A stretch of DNA of 64,000 nucleotides from G963704535 sp963704535 (GTDB lineage Bacteria > Chloroflexota > Chloroflexia > Chloroflexales > Roseiflexaceae): the NCBI GenBank assembly GCA_963704535.1, contig OY969916.1, positions 10,354,001-10,418,000 on the forward strand, in the 5' to 3' direction. Both the position numbers and the translations under genes were made by a program. Below the pieces are notes generated by a model. The model saw only the letters and a list, made by a program, of their open reading frames with translations. It searched no databases and was not told the DNA's origin. This document shows positions 23,901 to 31,556 of the stretch, one piece after another; the first letter of the stretch is position 1; each line of letters starts with the position of its first letter.

Positions 23901-26732
23901 ATGCCCGCAGATATATACGCCACCTACGAATTCGGACTGCGTCGCTTGCTGGAGCGAATAGGGCGCGACCATACGCGCTACAACGAGGCGCTCGTATATG
24001 AGCAGCGGCTGAAAGAGAATATCGCGCAGTCTCGCCTGCACGGCAACACCGAAACGTGCAAAGCCGAGCGCTCGCAGATCATCAATCAGCTGAACGCGCT
24101 AGCCCTGGCTACGCTCGGCAGCCCGTTCAACGAGCTGTGTGGCCTGCCGCCCGCCGAGGTATCCTACACGACCCGCAGGCTGGCCGAGGAGGAGGTCGCC
24201 CCCACGCGTGATGAGCCAATCACCGCACGGCTGGATCTCCACGTGCAAGTCGGCGATGCCGCCGGGCGCAGGCCGGTGACTGAACAGGCGGAGCCGACAA
24301 TCTTGCGCCGGCTGATCGTGAAACATTTCAGCGACAGCGAACTGCGCGACCTTTGCTTTGACCTGACGATCGACTATGAGAATCTTCCAGGCCCAACCAA
24401 AAATGACAAGGCGAGGGAATTGGTGACGTACTGCGAGCGCTTCGGGCGTACCGCCGATCTGTTCGCCCTATGCCGGCAGCAGCGGCCGCAGGTTGAGTGG
24501 CGGATCGTGATGCAGCCTGTACCTGCTGCGCCGCCCGACCGAGTGAAAAGCCCATCTGCCCCGGCGCCAAATACCCCGCGCAGGAAAACCGTGCTGCCGG
24601 AGCCGGCGCGCCCTGTTGCCGCTCCGCAGCCGCCCATCCTCACCTCCGGGGCCGTCGGCTACGGCCCGGTCCGGCAGAAGTTCGACGCGATCGCCTCGAT
24701 CCTGCGCGATGTCGCGATCCTGATCGGCGAGCGCAAGCAGGGTCCGGTTCGGCTGGAGAGCGGCGGCACGATCGTGCCAGGCCTGGGCCTAGCCAGCGAC
24801 GCCGCCGGGCTGACGATCCGCGCCACGGATGTGCAGCAGGGCACCTTCAAGGTCCTGGTGTTGGGCGAGTTCAAGCATGGCAAGAGCACGTTGCTCAACG
24901 CCATGCTGGGCAGCCAGCTGCTGCCAGCGAGCGCGACCCCCACGACCGCGATCATCACTGTGATGGTGTATGGAGAAAGCGAAGAAGTCGCCATCTACGA
25001 GGCCGGCCAGGCGCAGCCGCGCAGAGTGAGCCGCCTGGCGTTCTTCCAGGAGTTCAAGCTGACCGCGCGGGATGTCGAGACGATCGAAAACAAACAGAAC
25101 GTCGATCGATTTCGCGCGATCGAGTATGCCCAGATCGAGTGCCGGCATCCCTTCTGCGCCAACGGCGTCCGGTTGATCAACTCGCCCGGCCTGGCCGAGC
25201 ATACCAGCCGCTCGAAAGTGACCAACAGCTACGTCAAGCAGGCCCAGGCGATCATCTTTGTGCTCGATGCCACCAGAGTTCTCGGCGAAAGCGAGCGCCA
25301 ATTTATCGAGACGGTGTTTGGCCCGGGCCGGCTCAACCATGTGTTCTTTGTCGTGAACCGGATCAACCAGGTTGAAATCGAGGATATCTACGATCTGAAG
25401 ATTCGGGTTCGCGATCTGCTCTGGTCGCACTTTCTCGACGCCAATGGGCAGCGCGACCACGCTTTCTACGAGCGCCGGGTCTTCTTCGTCAACGCCAGGG
25501 GCGCGCTGGACGCGCGCAGCAGGGTCCCAGAGAATCGCGGGCTGCTCGAGGATTCGGGCCTGCCAGCCCTGGAGCAGGAGCTTGAGCGCTTCTTGACCAG
25601 CGATGAGCGCGTGCGCGTCGCGCTCGACGCGGCTGCCCGATCGCTGTTTCAGGTGGTCGCCAAGTCGCGCGAAAAGATCGCGCAGCACAAGGCGTCGTTG
25701 AACCAGCCGGTCGACGAGTTGCGGCGGCGCCTGGAGCAGGCCGATCTCCGGTTCCGCGCCCTGGAGCAGAAGGCCGATCAGGTCGAGCAGGTTATCCGAG
25801 CCTCCGGGCGGGCGATCGGCCGCAAGATCTACGCCGACCTAGGCGCGTATATCAACCTGCTGCCCGAGCGCTGGCAGCAGGACTCGGCCCGGCTGGTCAG
25901 ATTCGACGAGGTGTCGATGCTCACGCTACTAAGCTCGATCGCCTCTGATGCGGCCAGAAAAAGGCTCGAGGATCTTATTCAGCGCGAGGTCCACAGCTAC
26001 CTCCAGAGCAAGTTCACCGAATGGTTCCAGCGTATTCCGGCGCTGATCCAGGACGATCTGGAGAAGCTTAAGGCCGAGATCCGAGTCCAGGTCGAGTCGT
26101 TCCAGATCGACCTTCAGCAGATCGAGGATATGTTTGCGAGTGGGGCTGCGGCAGATGGGCCGGGCGCAGGCGACCGGCAGCCCAGCGCGCGGGTCCAGGC
26201 ATCGGTCGACGCGTTGTTCCAGACCGCCGGGGCACTGTTCAACGAAAGCGACTGGGGCAGCATATTGGCGCAGGCGATGAACGACGTGCTGGTCTTCAGT
26301 AGTGCCAATATCGTGCTCGGATCGGCCAGAGCCGTGGCTTTCCTCGTCGCCGAGGGGATATCGGTGTATTTACAGCAGCGGCAGTTGCGCGCTCCGCTGC
26401 TCAAAGCCCTCGGTGACCGGCTGCGCGAAAACCTCCCCCGGGAGCTGCCCAGCCGCCAGGATGAGATCTACCAGCGCGTCGACCAGCAATTTCACCAGAT
26501 CGCGACACAGTGGGATGCTATGCTGCGGGAGAAAATCGGCGAGACTCGCGTCGAGCAGCAGCACATCATCCGCCAGAAGCAGGACGCAAGCTTCTCGGTC
26601 GAACAGGAAACGCGCCGACTGGACGCGATCGCGAGCCGGCTGCTCGACCTATGCAATAGCGTCAGCGCGATCGCCTACCGGCGACAACTCAATCCGGAAG
26701 AGATCGACCGGATGGGTGGCTATAGACCTTAG
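23901..26732 (+). CDS. dynamin-like GTPase with EAD/death-like N-terminal region (GTPase 4)
   Basis: 943 residues. The N terminus (1-80) is helical: RRLLERIGRDHTRYNEAL, then ERSQIINQLNALALATLG and FNELC. Residues about 132-200 contain LRDLCFDLTIDYENLPG and ARELVTYCERFGR, the pattern I know from effector-associated, death-like adaptor domains of bacterial conflict NTPases (identification from memory, no search). After a Pro-rich linker the GTPase part parallels GTPase 2: GEFKHGKS (322-329) is intact. However, G3 is NSPG (Asn427 for Asp) and G4 is NRIN (Asn489 for Asp), so hydrolysis and GTP specificity are probably impaired. Coiled coils and a hydrophobic paddle follow. No zinc ribbon is present. 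Before the IS insertion it lay 34 bp behind GTPase 3. Confidence 0.85.
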   Translation: MPADIYATYEFGLRRLLERIGRDHTRYNEALVYEQRLKENIAQSRLHGNTETCKAERSQIINQLNALALATLGSPFNELCGLPPAEVSYTTRRLAEEEVAPTRDEPITARLDLHVQVGDAAGRRPVTEQAEPTILRRLIVKHFSDSELRDLCFDLTIDYENLPGPTKNDKARELVTYCERFGRTADLFALCRQQRPQVEWRIVMQPVPAAPPDRVKSPSAPAPNTPRRKTVLPEPARPVAAPQPPILTSGAVGYGPVRQKFDAIASILRDVAILIGERKQGPVRLESGGTIVPGLGLASDAAGLTIRATDVQQGTFKVLVLGEFKHGKSTLLNAMLGSQLLPASATPTTAIITVMVYGESEEVAIYEAGQAQPRRVSRLAFFQEFKLTARDVETIENKQNVDRFRAIEYAQIECRHPFCANGVRLINSPGLAEHTSRSKVTNSYVKQAQAIIFVLDATRVLGESERQFIETVFGPGRLNHVFFVVNRINQVEIEDIYDLKIRVRDLLWSHFLDANGQRDHAFYERRVFFVNARGALDARSRVPENRGLLEDSGLPALEQELERFLTSDERVRVALDAAARSLFQVVAKSREKIAQHKASLNQPVDELRRRLEQADLRFRALEQKADQVEQVIRASGRAIGRKIYADLGAYINLLPERWQQDSARLVRFDEVSMLTLLSSIASDAARKRLEDLIQREVHSYLQSKFTEWFQRIPALIQDDLEKLKAEIRVQVESFQIDLQQIEDMFASGAAADGPGAGDRQPSARVQASVDALFQTAGALFNESDWGSILAQAMNDVLVFSSANIVLGSARAVAFLVAEGISVYLQQRQLRAPLLKALGDRLRENLPRELPSRQDEIYQRVDQQFHQIATQWDAMLREKIGETRVEQQHIIRQKQDASFSVEQETRRLDAIASRLLDLCNSVSAIAYRRQLNPEEIDRMGGYRP

Positions 26733-26756
26733 ATAAGATCTTGGGAGCTTTACAGT

Positions 26757-26925
26757 TCTGGGAAAAAGGAGGGCTTGAGGGGCGCTCGGCACATTCACAT
26801 TCAACTTCAAGATCGTCCAATAGCAGGAACAGGCTAGAGCTACTACTGTCTCGCTCAGAGATTGGAGATTGGAGATTGGAGATTACTCGGAGCGTCCTAA
26901 TCTCTAATCTCCAATCTCGAATTGG
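26757..26925. repeat. family A fragment plus inverted GAGATTG repeats
   Basis: Bases 26757-26785 match the left half of family A (CTGGGAAAAAGGAGGGCTTGAGGG), after which similarity is lost. Bases about 26858-26922 hold GAGATTG units and, after a short centre, the complement (AATCTCCAATCTC), so a hairpin can form. This lies between GTPase 4 and the DtxR-type gene and could end the operon transcript. Confidence 0.65.
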
Positions 26926-26929
26926 TGAC

Positions 26930-26958
26930 TTGACTTTTAGAATCTCATGGGCTATAGT
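26930..26958 (+). promoter_or_regulatory. sigma-70-type promoter of the DtxR/MntR gene
   Basis: TTGACT (26930-26935), 17-bp spacer, TATAGT (26953-26958). The start would be near 26965, about 50 bp ahead of the regulator's ATG. Confidence 0.75.
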
Positions 26959-26974
26959 GATTTTGAGCCGAGAA

Positions 26975-26988
26975 TTAGGCAGCCCAAA
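26975..26988 (+). promoter_or_regulatory. possible DtxR-type operator
   Basis: TTAGGCAGCCCAAA is an imperfect dyad similar in style to DtxR/IdeR half-sites (TTAGG...CC.AA). It sits about 10 bp downstream of the predicted transcription start, where a bound repressor would block elongation. Autoregulation is inference from position. Confidence 0.35.
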
Positions 26989-27014
26989 TAGTTAACTTTG
27001 GTATATCGAAAGCG

Positions 27015-27716
27015 ATGGCGTCTATGACTGCTGCCGGCGAAAAGAGTGATCCGAAAGACCGGATCAGCCCGGCGATCGAGGACTACCTGAAGGCGATCTA
27101 CACGCTGGCCCGCTCGCACACGCAGGTCACGACCTCGCTGCTGGCCGATCACCTGGGCTACAAGCCAGCCTCCGTGACCGGCATGCTCAAGACCCTGGCA
27201 GATCTGAACCTCGTCGCCTACACCCCCTACCGTGGCGTCGAGCTGACCTCGTCGGGCGAGCGCATCGCACTTGAGGTGGTGCGGCACCACCGGCTGATCG
27301 AGCTGTACCTGGTCGAAGCGCTGGGGTATAGCTGGGATGAAGTCCACGACGAGGCCGAGGCGCTGGAGCACGTGATCTCCGAGAAGCTGGAAGCTCGCAT
27401 CGCGGCCCGCCTGGGACACCCGGCGTTCGACCCGCACGGCGACCCGATCCCAACCCTGGAGGGCGATCTGCCCAGGGGCGCCGACAAGCGCCTCTCGGAC
27501 CTGACCGTCGGGGCGGCCGGGCGGATCGACCGGGTGACCGACCAGCACCCGGAGCGCCTGCGCTACCTGGCTGACCTCGGCCTGATCCCCGGCGCGGCGC
27601 TGGAGGTCATCGCCAGCGCGCCGTTCGACGGCCCGATCACCATACGCGTCGGCGACGCCATCCACCCGCTCGACCGCCGGATCGCGCGGCAGATCTTCAT
27701 CGCCTGCGAACCGTGA
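27015..27716 (+). CDS. DtxR/MntR-family metal-dependent regulator
   Basis: 233 residues. The N-terminal winged helix (about 15-75) has AIEDYLKAIYTLA and LLADHLGYKPASVTGMLKTL. The dimerisation and metal domain (75-145) has VVRHHRLIELYLVEALG and DEAEALEHVIS, containing the family's metal ligands (Glu and His side chains). A C-terminal FeoA/SH3-like domain begins near 160 (LSDLTVGAAGRIDRV). Such regulators repress metal uptake genes when Mn or Fe is abundant. It may start at 27015 or at the internal ATG 27024. The multicopper oxidase gene follows after 96 bp of repeats. Which metal is sensed cannot be decided by reading. Confidence 0.9.
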   Translation: MASMTAAGEKSDPKDRISPAIEDYLKAIYTLARSHTQVTTSLLADHLGYKPASVTGMLKTLADLNLVAYTPYRGVELTSSGERIALEVVRHHRLIELYLVEALGYSWDEVHDEAEALEHVISEKLEARIAARLGHPAFDPHGDPIPTLEGDLPRGADKRLSDLTVGAAGRIDRVTDQHPERLRYLADLGLIPGAALEVIASAPFDGPITIRVGDAIHPLDRRIARQIFIACEP

Positions 27717-27800
27717 AACGTGAAGCGTGAAACGTGTTGCGTGATCTGCTATCCCCTGTCTTCGGTTCTCGGTTCTTGGTTCTTGGTTCTTTGTTCTCGC
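27713..27800. repeat. short tandem repeats (GTGAAAC and GTTCTTG units)
   Basis: GTGAAAC/GTGAAGC 7-mers (27713-27738) are followed by GTTCTTG/GTTCTCG 7-mers (about 27761-27798). They fill the gap between the metal regulator and the oxidase gene. Confidence 0.75.
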
Positions 27801-27812
27801 AGGGGCGGTGTC

Positions 27813-28859
27813 ATGACCGAGCGGCGCGGCCGGAAGCTGAGACGGCGCGGGTTCCTGGGCCTACTTGGGCTGGGCGGGACGGCCAGCGGCGCGGCGCTGC
27901 TCCGGCGGCTGGTGCCGCCCCAAGACGGCGCGCTGGCGCGCAGTGTGCCATTCGCCTATCACAACGACACCCGCCCCTACCACCTCCACACCCACAACCA
28001 GACCGTCGGCGAGGTCGATCACGCCCGCAACGGGTTCGATCCCGACGCCCTGCTGACCGAGTTCGACTACGGCAAGATCGGCGCCTATGCCGGCGGGCGC
28101 ACCCTGCGCGAGTGGACCCTGGTCGCCGAGGAGCGCCAGATCGAGGTCGCGCCGGGCGTCATATTCGACGGCTGGAGCTATAACGGCCGCGTGCCCGGCC
28201 CCACGCTGCGCTGCACCGTCGGCGATCGGCTGCGCATCACCTTCATCAACGGCACCAGCCACCCGCACTCGATCCACTTCCACGGCATCCACCCCGCCGG
28301 CATGGACGGCCTGGAGGCGATCATGCCCGGCGCCTCGACGGTCTACGAGTTCGACGCCCAGCCGTTTGGCATGCACCTCTACCACTGCCACACCACCCCG
28401 CTGACCCGCCACATGCACAGGGGCCTGTACGGCGCATTCATTATCGACCCGCCCACACCGCGCCCGCCGGCGACCGAACTGACCATGGTCCTGAACGCCT
28501 TTGACACCAACGCCGACGGCCAGAACGAGGTCTACGCGCTCAACACGATCGCCTTTCACTACATGCAGCACCCGATCGCCGTGCAGGTCGACCAACTGAT
28601 CCGAGTCTACCTGGCCAACGTCACCGAGTTTGACCTGATCAACTCATTCCACCTCCACGCCAACATGTTCCAGCTCTACCGCACCGGCACGTGCCTGGAG
28701 CCGCACGAGTACACCGACATCGTGGTGATGGGCCAGGGCGAGCGGCACATCCTGGAGTTCAGCTACACCTACCCCGGCCAATACATGTTCCACGCCCACC
28801 AGAGCGCATTTGTCGAGCGCGGCTGGCTGGCCTTCTTCGACGTACGTGAGCGCCGCTGA
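27813..28859 (+). CDS. two-domain multicopper oxidase, Tat-exported
   Basis: 348 residues from the ATG at 27813, chosen because it follows an AGGGGCGG stretch and opens a Tat-like signal (RRRGFLGLLGLGG). Copper ligands are clear: HSIHFHGIH and HLYHCHTTPLTRHMHRG in the first cupredoxin domain (the Cys-His pair and downstream Met of a type-1 site), then SFHLHANMF and YMFHAHQS in the second. The second domain lacks the Cys, so type-1 copper is only in domain 1, as in two-domain oxidases related to nitrite reductase. It probably oxidises metal ions or phenols outside the membrane. Adjacency to a DtxR/MntR-type regulator suggests a metal substrate (inference). Confidence 0.88.
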   Translation: MTERRGRKLRRRGFLGLLGLGGTASGAALLRRLVPPQDGALARSVPFAYHNDTRPYHLHTHNQTVGEVDHARNGFDPDALLTEFDYGKIGAYAGGRTLREWTLVAEERQIEVAPGVIFDGWSYNGRVPGPTLRCTVGDRLRITFINGTSHPHSIHFHGIHPAGMDGLEAIMPGASTVYEFDAQPFGMHLYHCHTTPLTRHMHRGLYGAFIIDPPTPRPPATELTMVLNAFDTNADGQNEVYALNTIAFHYMQHPIAVQVDQLIRVYLANVTEFDLINSFHLHANMFQLYRTGTCLEPHEYTDIVVMGQGERHILEFSYTYPGQYMFHAHQSAFVERGWLAFFDVRERR

Positions 28860-28867
28860 ACCACTTC

Positions 28868-28930
28868 CGTGGTGGAAAGGGGTTCTTGAGGGAGCTGCCC
28901 CCTCAAACTCCCCCTTTTCAGACAGCTTCT
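28868..28930. repeat. dispersed palindromic repeat, family A (copy 3)
   Basis: CGTGGTGGAAAGGGGTTC, then TTGAGGGAGCTGCCCCCTCAA, then CTCCCCCTTTTCAGAC. It lies between the oxidase stop and the next ATG (28958). Confidence 0.85.
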
Positions 28931-28957
28931 AAAAATGTGGAAAGACCGATCGCGCTA

Positions 28958-29485
28958 ATGGCGCCAAAGACCGTGATCGCCAACATAACCCACGCTGGCC
29001 GGCGCTGGGTCATCGGCGTGCTCCTGGTGCCATTGCTCGGCGTCGGGCTTGGACTGCTGGCGGGCATCGTTCCGTGGCCATGGAGCGGCCAGTCGGTCGC
29101 ACCACTCTCGATTGCGCGTATCACGGCCCCCGCCCCCGACATGGTCGTCGTCGAGGTGGTGAACAATGGGCCGGCTCCGGTGACGATCGCGCAGGTGCTG
29201 GTGGACGGCGCCTACTGGGAGTACATCGTCGTACCCGGCCCCGAGCTGCCGCGCCGCAGCCGGGCCACGCTCCGCATCCCATACCCGTGGGTGCCGGGCC
29301 AATCGCATCGCGTCGTGATGCTGACCAGCAGTGGCGCTACCGTCGAGGGCCGGTTGCCCAGTGCGGCGGGAAACGCGACATCTGACCCGCCGGAGAGATG
29401 GCGCCCCTTCCTGCTGGGCCTCGGCATAGGCGCGGCGCTGCTGGGCTTGGGGGTGCTGTGGCGCCACAGAGGAAAGACGGCGTAA
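28958..29485 (+). CDS. membrane-anchored hypothetical protein
   Basis: 175 residues. The N-terminal span WVIGVLLVPLLGVGLGLLAG (about 17-36) is followed by an extracytoplasmic beta-rich domain (VVVEVVNNGPAPVTIAQVLV) resembling an immunoglobulin-like fold, and a C-terminal span PFLLGLGIGAALLGLGVLW. There are no metal-binding motifs. It follows the oxidase gene in the same direction across a family A repeat and may be its membrane partner; that is inference from position. The family is not recognised. Confidence 0.65.
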   Translation: MAPKTVIANITHAGRRWVIGVLLVPLLGVGLGLLAGIVPWPWSGQSVAPLSIARITAPAPDMVVVEVVNNGPAPVTIAQVLVDGAYWEYIVVPGPELPRRSRATLRIPYPWVPGQSHRVVMLTSSGATVEGRLPSAAGNATSDPPERWRPFLLGLGIGAALLGLGVLWRHRGKTA

Positions 29486-29572
29486 ATGCGATGGGGGAGT
29501 GGGATGGGCACTGCCCATTCCACTCCCCCATACGTTTGCCTTGTGGCCGCGCCTGCGAGCCAGCCGGCCTAC

Positions 29573-29737
29573 CTAACGCTCATCGGTTTCGTCATCAAAT
29601 CGTACTTGTTCATCATAGCCGGTGGCCCGTGCCTCGACGCCCAGCACTTCGGCCGCGATAAAGGCCGCCAGATGTGCCGAGATGCGGCCGTTCTCCAGTC
29701 CTTCTTCGATGATCGCTAATAGGTCTTGCTGAGTCAT
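29573..29737 (-). CDS. small acidic hypothetical protein (54 aa)
   Basis: It starts MTQQDLLAIIEEGLENGRIS at 29737, after a GGAGACC stretch. The product is helical, acidic and ends YDEQVRFDDETDER. Size and composition recall small antitoxin-like or adaptor proteins, but no toxin gene lies next to it. A start at 29779 is possible but adds repeat-like sequence. Confidence 0.45.
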   Translation of the reverse strand: MTQQDLLAIIEEGLENGRISAHLAAFIAAEVLGVEARATGYDEQVRFDDETDER

Positions 29738-29775
29738 AGGTCTGGTCTCCTCAAATATATTAATGTTCAGACACC

Positions 29776-29836
29776 GCAAAAGTGGGTGGGGTTATTCTTG
29801 AGGGGCGACCCCCTCAAACTCCCCTTTTTTAGTGAG
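29776..29836. repeat. dispersed palindromic repeat, family A (copy 4)
   Basis: Core TTGAGGGGCGACCCCCTCAA with AAGTGGGTGGGG and CTCCCCTTTTTTAG arms. It lies directly behind the thiolase stop (29849, minus strand). Its T-run on one side would suit a terminator. Confidence 0.8.
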
Positions 29837-29848
29837 ATCGTACGCCGG

Positions 29849-31036
29849 TTAGACCAACTCGACTGAAAGCGCCACGGCCTCGCCGCCGCCCAAACAGAGC
29901 GACGCCAGGCCGCGCTGCCCGCCGCGCTGCTTGAGCGCGTGGATCAGCGTGACCAGCACCCGCGCGCCGCTGGCGCCGATCGGGTGCCCCAGCGCAATCG
30001 CGCCACCGTTGACATTCAGGCGATCCCAGTCGACCCCCAGCTCGCGACCGTTCGCCAGCACCTGCGCCGCGAACGCCTCGTTGATCTCAAACAGGTCGTA
30101 GTCATCCATCGATGTGCCGGTGCGTTCCATCAACCGCTGCACCGCGAAGACCGGGGCGGTGAAAATCTCCAGTGGCTTGACGGCCGCTTGGGCCATGCCG
30201 GTGATGCGCGCCAGCGGCCGCGCGCCCAACTCGCGGGCCTTGCGGGCGCTCATCACCACCAGCGCCGCCCCGCCATCGGTGATGCCGGGGGCGTTGCCGG
30301 CCGTCACCGAGCCGTCGGACACAAAGATCGGTCGCAGCCCGGCCAGTTGCTTGGCGGCGGTATCGCGCCGCGGCGGCTCGTCGGCGCTGACCGTGACGGT
30401 CTTGCCGCGACCGGCGGGCACCTCGACCGGCGCAAGCTCGTCGGCGAAGCGGCCGGCATCCTGCGCCGCGACCGCGCGCATGTGCGACTCCAGCGAGAAA
30501 GCGTCCTGCGCCTCACGGCTCACATCGAACTGGCGCGCGATCCATTCGGCCGAGTTGCCCATGTGATGCTGCTCAAACGCGCACCACAGCCCGTCGTGGA
30601 CGGTCGCGTCCACGATCTCGCCATTGCCGAGGCGGTAGCCGGCGCGAGCCTGCGGCAGCAGGTACGGGCCGCGAGTCATATTCTCCATCCCGCCGGCCAC
30701 GACCACCTCGGCCTCGCCGCTGCGAATCAGCGCGCTCGCCAGCATGACCGCCTTCAGCCCGCTGCCGCAAACCTTGTTGATCGTCAGCGCGCTGACGCGC
30801 TCGGCCAGGCCGCCGCGCAACGCTGCCTGGCGGGCCGGCGCCTGGCCCAGCCCCGCGCCGACCACATTGCCCATGATACATTCGTCCACCAGCCCGCCGT
30901 CGATCCCGGCGCGGGCCACTGCGGCGCGCACCGCAGCGGCGCCCAGGTCCGTCGCCGGCACATCCTTGTAGGCGCCCTGGAACTTGCCGATCGGCGTCCG
31001 GGCGGCGCCGACAATCACGACATCTCGATCGTCCAT
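29849..31036 (-). CDS. acetyl-CoA acetyltransferase (thiolase)
   Basis: 395 residues from the ATG at 31036, which has GGAG six bases upstream; an in-frame ATG at 31048 is the alternative. Thiolase signatures are complete: nucleophile Cys in KVCGSGLKAVML near 87, INEAFAAQVLA near 344, GHPIGASGARVLVTL near 372 and the second catalytic Cys in SLCLGGGEAV near the end. It condenses two acetyl-CoA to acetoacetyl-CoA or works in beta-oxidation. The close match to the short-chain class favours acetoacetyl-CoA formation. It stands alone. A strong minus-strand promoter with an early terminator lies upstream (31284-31398) and may control it. Confidence 0.93.
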   Translation of the reverse strand: MDDRDVVIVGAARTPIGKFQGAYKDVPATDLGAAAVRAAVARAGIDGGLVDECIMGNVVGAGLGQAPARQAALRGGLAERVSALTINKVCGSGLKAVMLASALIRSGEAEVVVAGGMENMTRGPYLLPQARAGYRLGNGEIVDATVHDGLWCAFEQHHMGNSAEWIARQFDVSREAQDAFSLESHMRAVAAQDAGRFADELAPVEVPAGRGKTVTVSADEPPRRDTAAKQLAGLRPIFVSDGSVTAGNAPGITDGGAALVVMSARKARELGARPLARITGMAQAAVKPLEIFTAPVFAVQRLMERTGTSMDDYDLFEINEAFAAQVLANGRELGVDWDRLNVNGGAIALGHPIGASGARVLVTLIHALKQRGGQRGLASLCLGGGEAVALSVELV

Positions 31037-31188
31037 GATGTGCTCCATTTCAGGTGCGGGTAGGGTTGAAGGGGCGGCACAGTATCCGTCGCCCTTACCC
31101 TCCCGTTCCAGTTGTTTTATGGTCCGCCAACGCGCTTCGCTCGCAAACTATAGGTCTCTTTGACAAGGTTTCAGGTGATGCCGTTCTC

Positions 31189-31259
31189 CTTTACAATGTG
31201 GGTGGGAGGAGACTGAGGGGGCAGCCCCCTCAAACCCCCTTTTCTCCGAACTGTAAAGC
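31189..31259. repeat. dispersed palindromic repeat, family A (copy 5)
   Basis: The variant subtype: TTTACAATGTGGGTGGGAGG, core CTGAGGGGGCAGCCCCCTCA, then ACCCCCTTTTCTCC and CTGTAAAG. Copies 6794-6856 and 60052-60114 share these arms. Confidence 0.8.
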
Positions 31260-31283
31260 TCCCAAGAACCTTGTCTGTGGCAT

Positions 31284-31314
31284 AAAAAAACCCGGGCGCA
31301 TGTTGCACGCGGGT
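31284..31314 (-). terminator. Rho-independent terminator
   Basis: On the minus strand ACCCGCGTGC and GCGCCCGGGT pair (10 positions, one mismatch, one G-T) around AACAT, followed by seven T. Hairpin at 31290-31314, T-run at 31284-31290. Confidence 0.8.
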
Positions 31315-31363
31315 GTGCGTCAGCCTGGACACAACATCGTGCACGACCGTGGCTCGTTGAGCG
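31284..31363 (-). ncRNA. candidate small RNA or attenuated leader, ~80 nt
   Basis: A near-consensus promoter (31370-31398) would start transcription near 31363, and a good intrinsic terminator ends it at 31284. The 80-nt product has no convincing ORF. It begins with GCTCAACGAGC (a 4-bp hairpin) and has GTGCACGATGTTGTG, which could pair with CGTGCAACAT in the left arm of the terminator. That offers an antiterminator-like alternative. It could be a free small RNA or a transcription attenuator for the thiolase 250 bp downstream. I recognise no known RNA family. Confidence 0.55.
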
Positions 31364-31369
31364 ATTAGT

Positions 31370-31398
31370 ATCATACCAGAAAATAAAAAACTGATCAA
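31370..31398 (-). promoter_or_regulatory. sigma-70-type promoter of the small RNA/leader
   Basis: TTGATC (31393-31398), exactly 17 bp, TATGAT (31370-31375) on the minus strand. Confidence 0.75.
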
Positions 31399-31487
31399 GA
31401 TAGCTTCACAAAGATGTACGGGTGTGCTAAGATGCGTCTGTTTGATCTAAGCAACCGTCTGAAAAGATGTGCGGGTCACTCGTAGTC

Positions 31488-31550
31488 CGTGGTGGAAGGT
31501 AGCTCTTGAGGGTGGCCCTCTCAAACTCCCCCTTTCGGACGGTCTTTAAG
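31488..31550. repeat. dispersed palindromic repeat, family A (copy 6)
   Basis: CCGTGGTGGAAGG, core TTGAGGGTGGCCCTCTCAA, then ACTCCCCCTTTCGGACGG. It ends about 7 bp before the ATG of the TPR gene, in the place where an RBS should be. Confidence 0.8.
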
Positions 31551-31556
31551 AAAACT

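Noticed and set aside
30100..31063. A long plus-strand ORF (374 codons) opposite the thiolase
   Set aside because: Thiolase motifs on the minus strand are complete. The opposite frame is an antisense artefact of high G+C coding sequence.
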